In this document: in pieces, positions 5,026 to 5,484 of the stretch
How positions within the stretch are numbered: the first letter of the stretch is position 1
How the letters are laid out: every line of letters starts with the position of its first letter
Position numbers and translations under genes: made by a program
Assembly (NCBI GenBank): GCA_934636465.1
Contig: CAKUAR010000039.1
Span: 1-5,484, forward strand
Direction of reading: 5' to 3'
DNA: 5,484 bases
Source: an uncultured Muribaculaceae bacterium
GTDB lineage: Bacteria > Bacteroidota > Bacteroidia > Bacteroidales > Muribaculaceae
The notes under the pieces: generated by a model
Seen by the model: the letters and a program-made list of their open reading frames with translations, nothing else
Told to the model about the DNA's origin: nothing
The model's database searches: none

Positions 5026-5105
5026 CAGTTCATGTTTTAAATTCCCTTTTTACGGTAAAGCAAAATTACAACAGGCCTATGGTTTATGTCTTGGACTTGT
5101 GCCGC
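4981..5105. repeat. Inverted and direct repeats straddling the radical SAM promoter and start
   Basis: GCGGCCACAAGTCCAA (4981-4996) is inverted at 5091-5105, where the reverse complement reads GCGGCACAAGTCCAA, one base shorter. Inside it, AACAGGCCTAT occurs as a direct repeat at 4996-5006 and 5070-5080. The left copies lie in the coding sequence (codons for about residues 7-15, YRPVWTCGR); the right copies lie upstream of the -7 box. They may be operator sites for the neighbouring HTH regulator or remnants of a local duplication and inversion. Confidence 0.55.
5061..5068 (-). promoter_or_regulatory. -7 box of a probable radical SAM promoter
   Basis: On the - strand the sequence reads TAATTTTG, an exact TAnnTTTG match, 35 bp before the ATG at 5025-5023. 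At the usual distance (5088-5091) the -33 position reads AGAC, not TTTG, so the promoter may be weak or activator-dependent. The predicted leader is roughly 30 nt. Confidence 0.5.
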
Positions 5106-5131
5106 CGTCTAATGCACAGTATTGTCGTCTT

Positions 5132-5353
5132 TTAGGCATCAGATATGCTGTCGTTTTGATTACAATAGAGTTCAAAGAAATTGCGGTTCAGTATATTACT
5201 TATACGTTCCAAGGTTGATGTGTCTATGTCGTCACGCTTAAAAATCTTGTAAACATTAGAGCGGTTACAGTTCAATTTGCGTGCAAACCAAGACACGCCT
5301 CTCTCTTGGCGACGCAATTCCTTTTCTATTTCCTGGCCGATGTTGATTTTCAT
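5132..5353 (-). CDS. Small XRE/Cro-like helix-turn-helix DNA-binding protein
   Basis: This 73-residue protein is almost entirely one HTH domain. A basic amphipathic helix (residues 6-18, GQEIEKELRRQER) precedes the HTH at about 20-40: WFARKLNCNRSNVYKIFKRD, with recognition-helix residues probably in NRSNVYKIF. The stretch DIDTSTLERISNILNRNFFEL (42-62) matches the final helices of XRE-family domains, in which a leucine pair packs the core. There is no ligand-binding or dimerisation extension, so it is probably a small dimeric regulator of nearby genes. It lies 106 bp upstream of the radical SAM gene on the same strand, and the repeats in that gap are candidate operators. It is preceded by a short ORF that overlaps its start codon (ATGA). 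Confidence 0.88.
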   Translation of the reverse strand: MKINIGQEIEKELRRQERGVSWFARKLNCNRSNVYKIFKRDDIDTSTLERISNILNRNFFELYCNQNDSISDA

Positions 5354-5484
5354 TGGTTACTACTTTGTGGCATCGCCGTTCTCCTTGCAAATACCCATAA
5401 AAACACTAAAGCGTGGAAACTGTATATACTAAAACAACAATGATTCGACTTGATGAATTTTGACGATAACACCTGCAAATAACT
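5354..5484. other. Upstream region of the HTH gene, cut by the window end
   Basis: No complete gene is visible. On the - strand two very short frames precede the regulator. One is a 12-codon ORF (5398-5360, MGICKENGDATK). The other is a 7-codon ORF (5373-5350, MPQSSNQ) with AAGGAG 7 nt before its ATG and a TGA overlapping the regulator's ATG. I found no full Bacteroidetes promoter match here; the promoter may be degenerate or lie beyond the window. Confidence 0.4.

Overview
The window looks like chromosomal DNA from a member of the order Bacteroidales (a Prevotella- or Muribaculaceae-like gut or oral lineage; I cannot go lower). Two intergenic regions carry close matches to the Bacteroidetes promoter TTTG-N19-TAnnTTTG. 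Most genes lack a Shine-Dalgarno site. The first gene encodes a typical Bacteroidales OmpA-family protein, with an N-terminal barrel, a coiled-coil linker and a C-terminal OmpA domain.

Left third (1-2417, all + strand). A well-expressed-looking OmpA-family outer-membrane protein gene (169-1368) has its own promoter and an intrinsic terminator. A second promoter then drives a tight two-gene unit (1554-2417): a zinc-ribbon protein carrying two DnaJ-type CxxCxGxG motifs, and an unrecognised helical protein 3 bp downstream. The promoter positions show that the true starts are 169 and 1554, not the longer open frames.

Middle (2418-3042, no convincing gene). This GC-rich stretch is built from a structured repeat. 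A 19-bp near-palindrome (R, five copies) and a larger hairpin with a conserved 18-nt loop (L, two copies) form an R-L-R unit of about 105 bp, present twice in inverted orientation. The L stems show compensatory base changes, and every stem imperfection becomes a G-U pair on the same strand relative to the element, which suggests selection on an RNA or single-stranded structure. The region ends in a 14-bp perfect hairpin.

Right half (3043-5484, all - strand). Reading leftward there is a small XRE/Cro-like HTH regulator (5353-5132), then a radical SAM/SPASM protein with an N-terminal PqqD-like region (5025-3463). Next come a 33-residue two-cysteine ORF (3415-3314) and a clear intrinsic terminator (3302-3254). 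The terminator lies about 160 nt beyond the radical SAM stop codon, and the small ORF fills most of that space. The inferred layout is a compact regulator / peptide maturase / precursor-peptide cassette, a candidate undescribed ribosomally made, post-translationally modified peptide (RiPP) system. A separate, strongly coding-looking 56-residue protein (3213-3043) lies beyond the terminator. No transporter or protease gene is visible; the window ends just upstream of the regulator.
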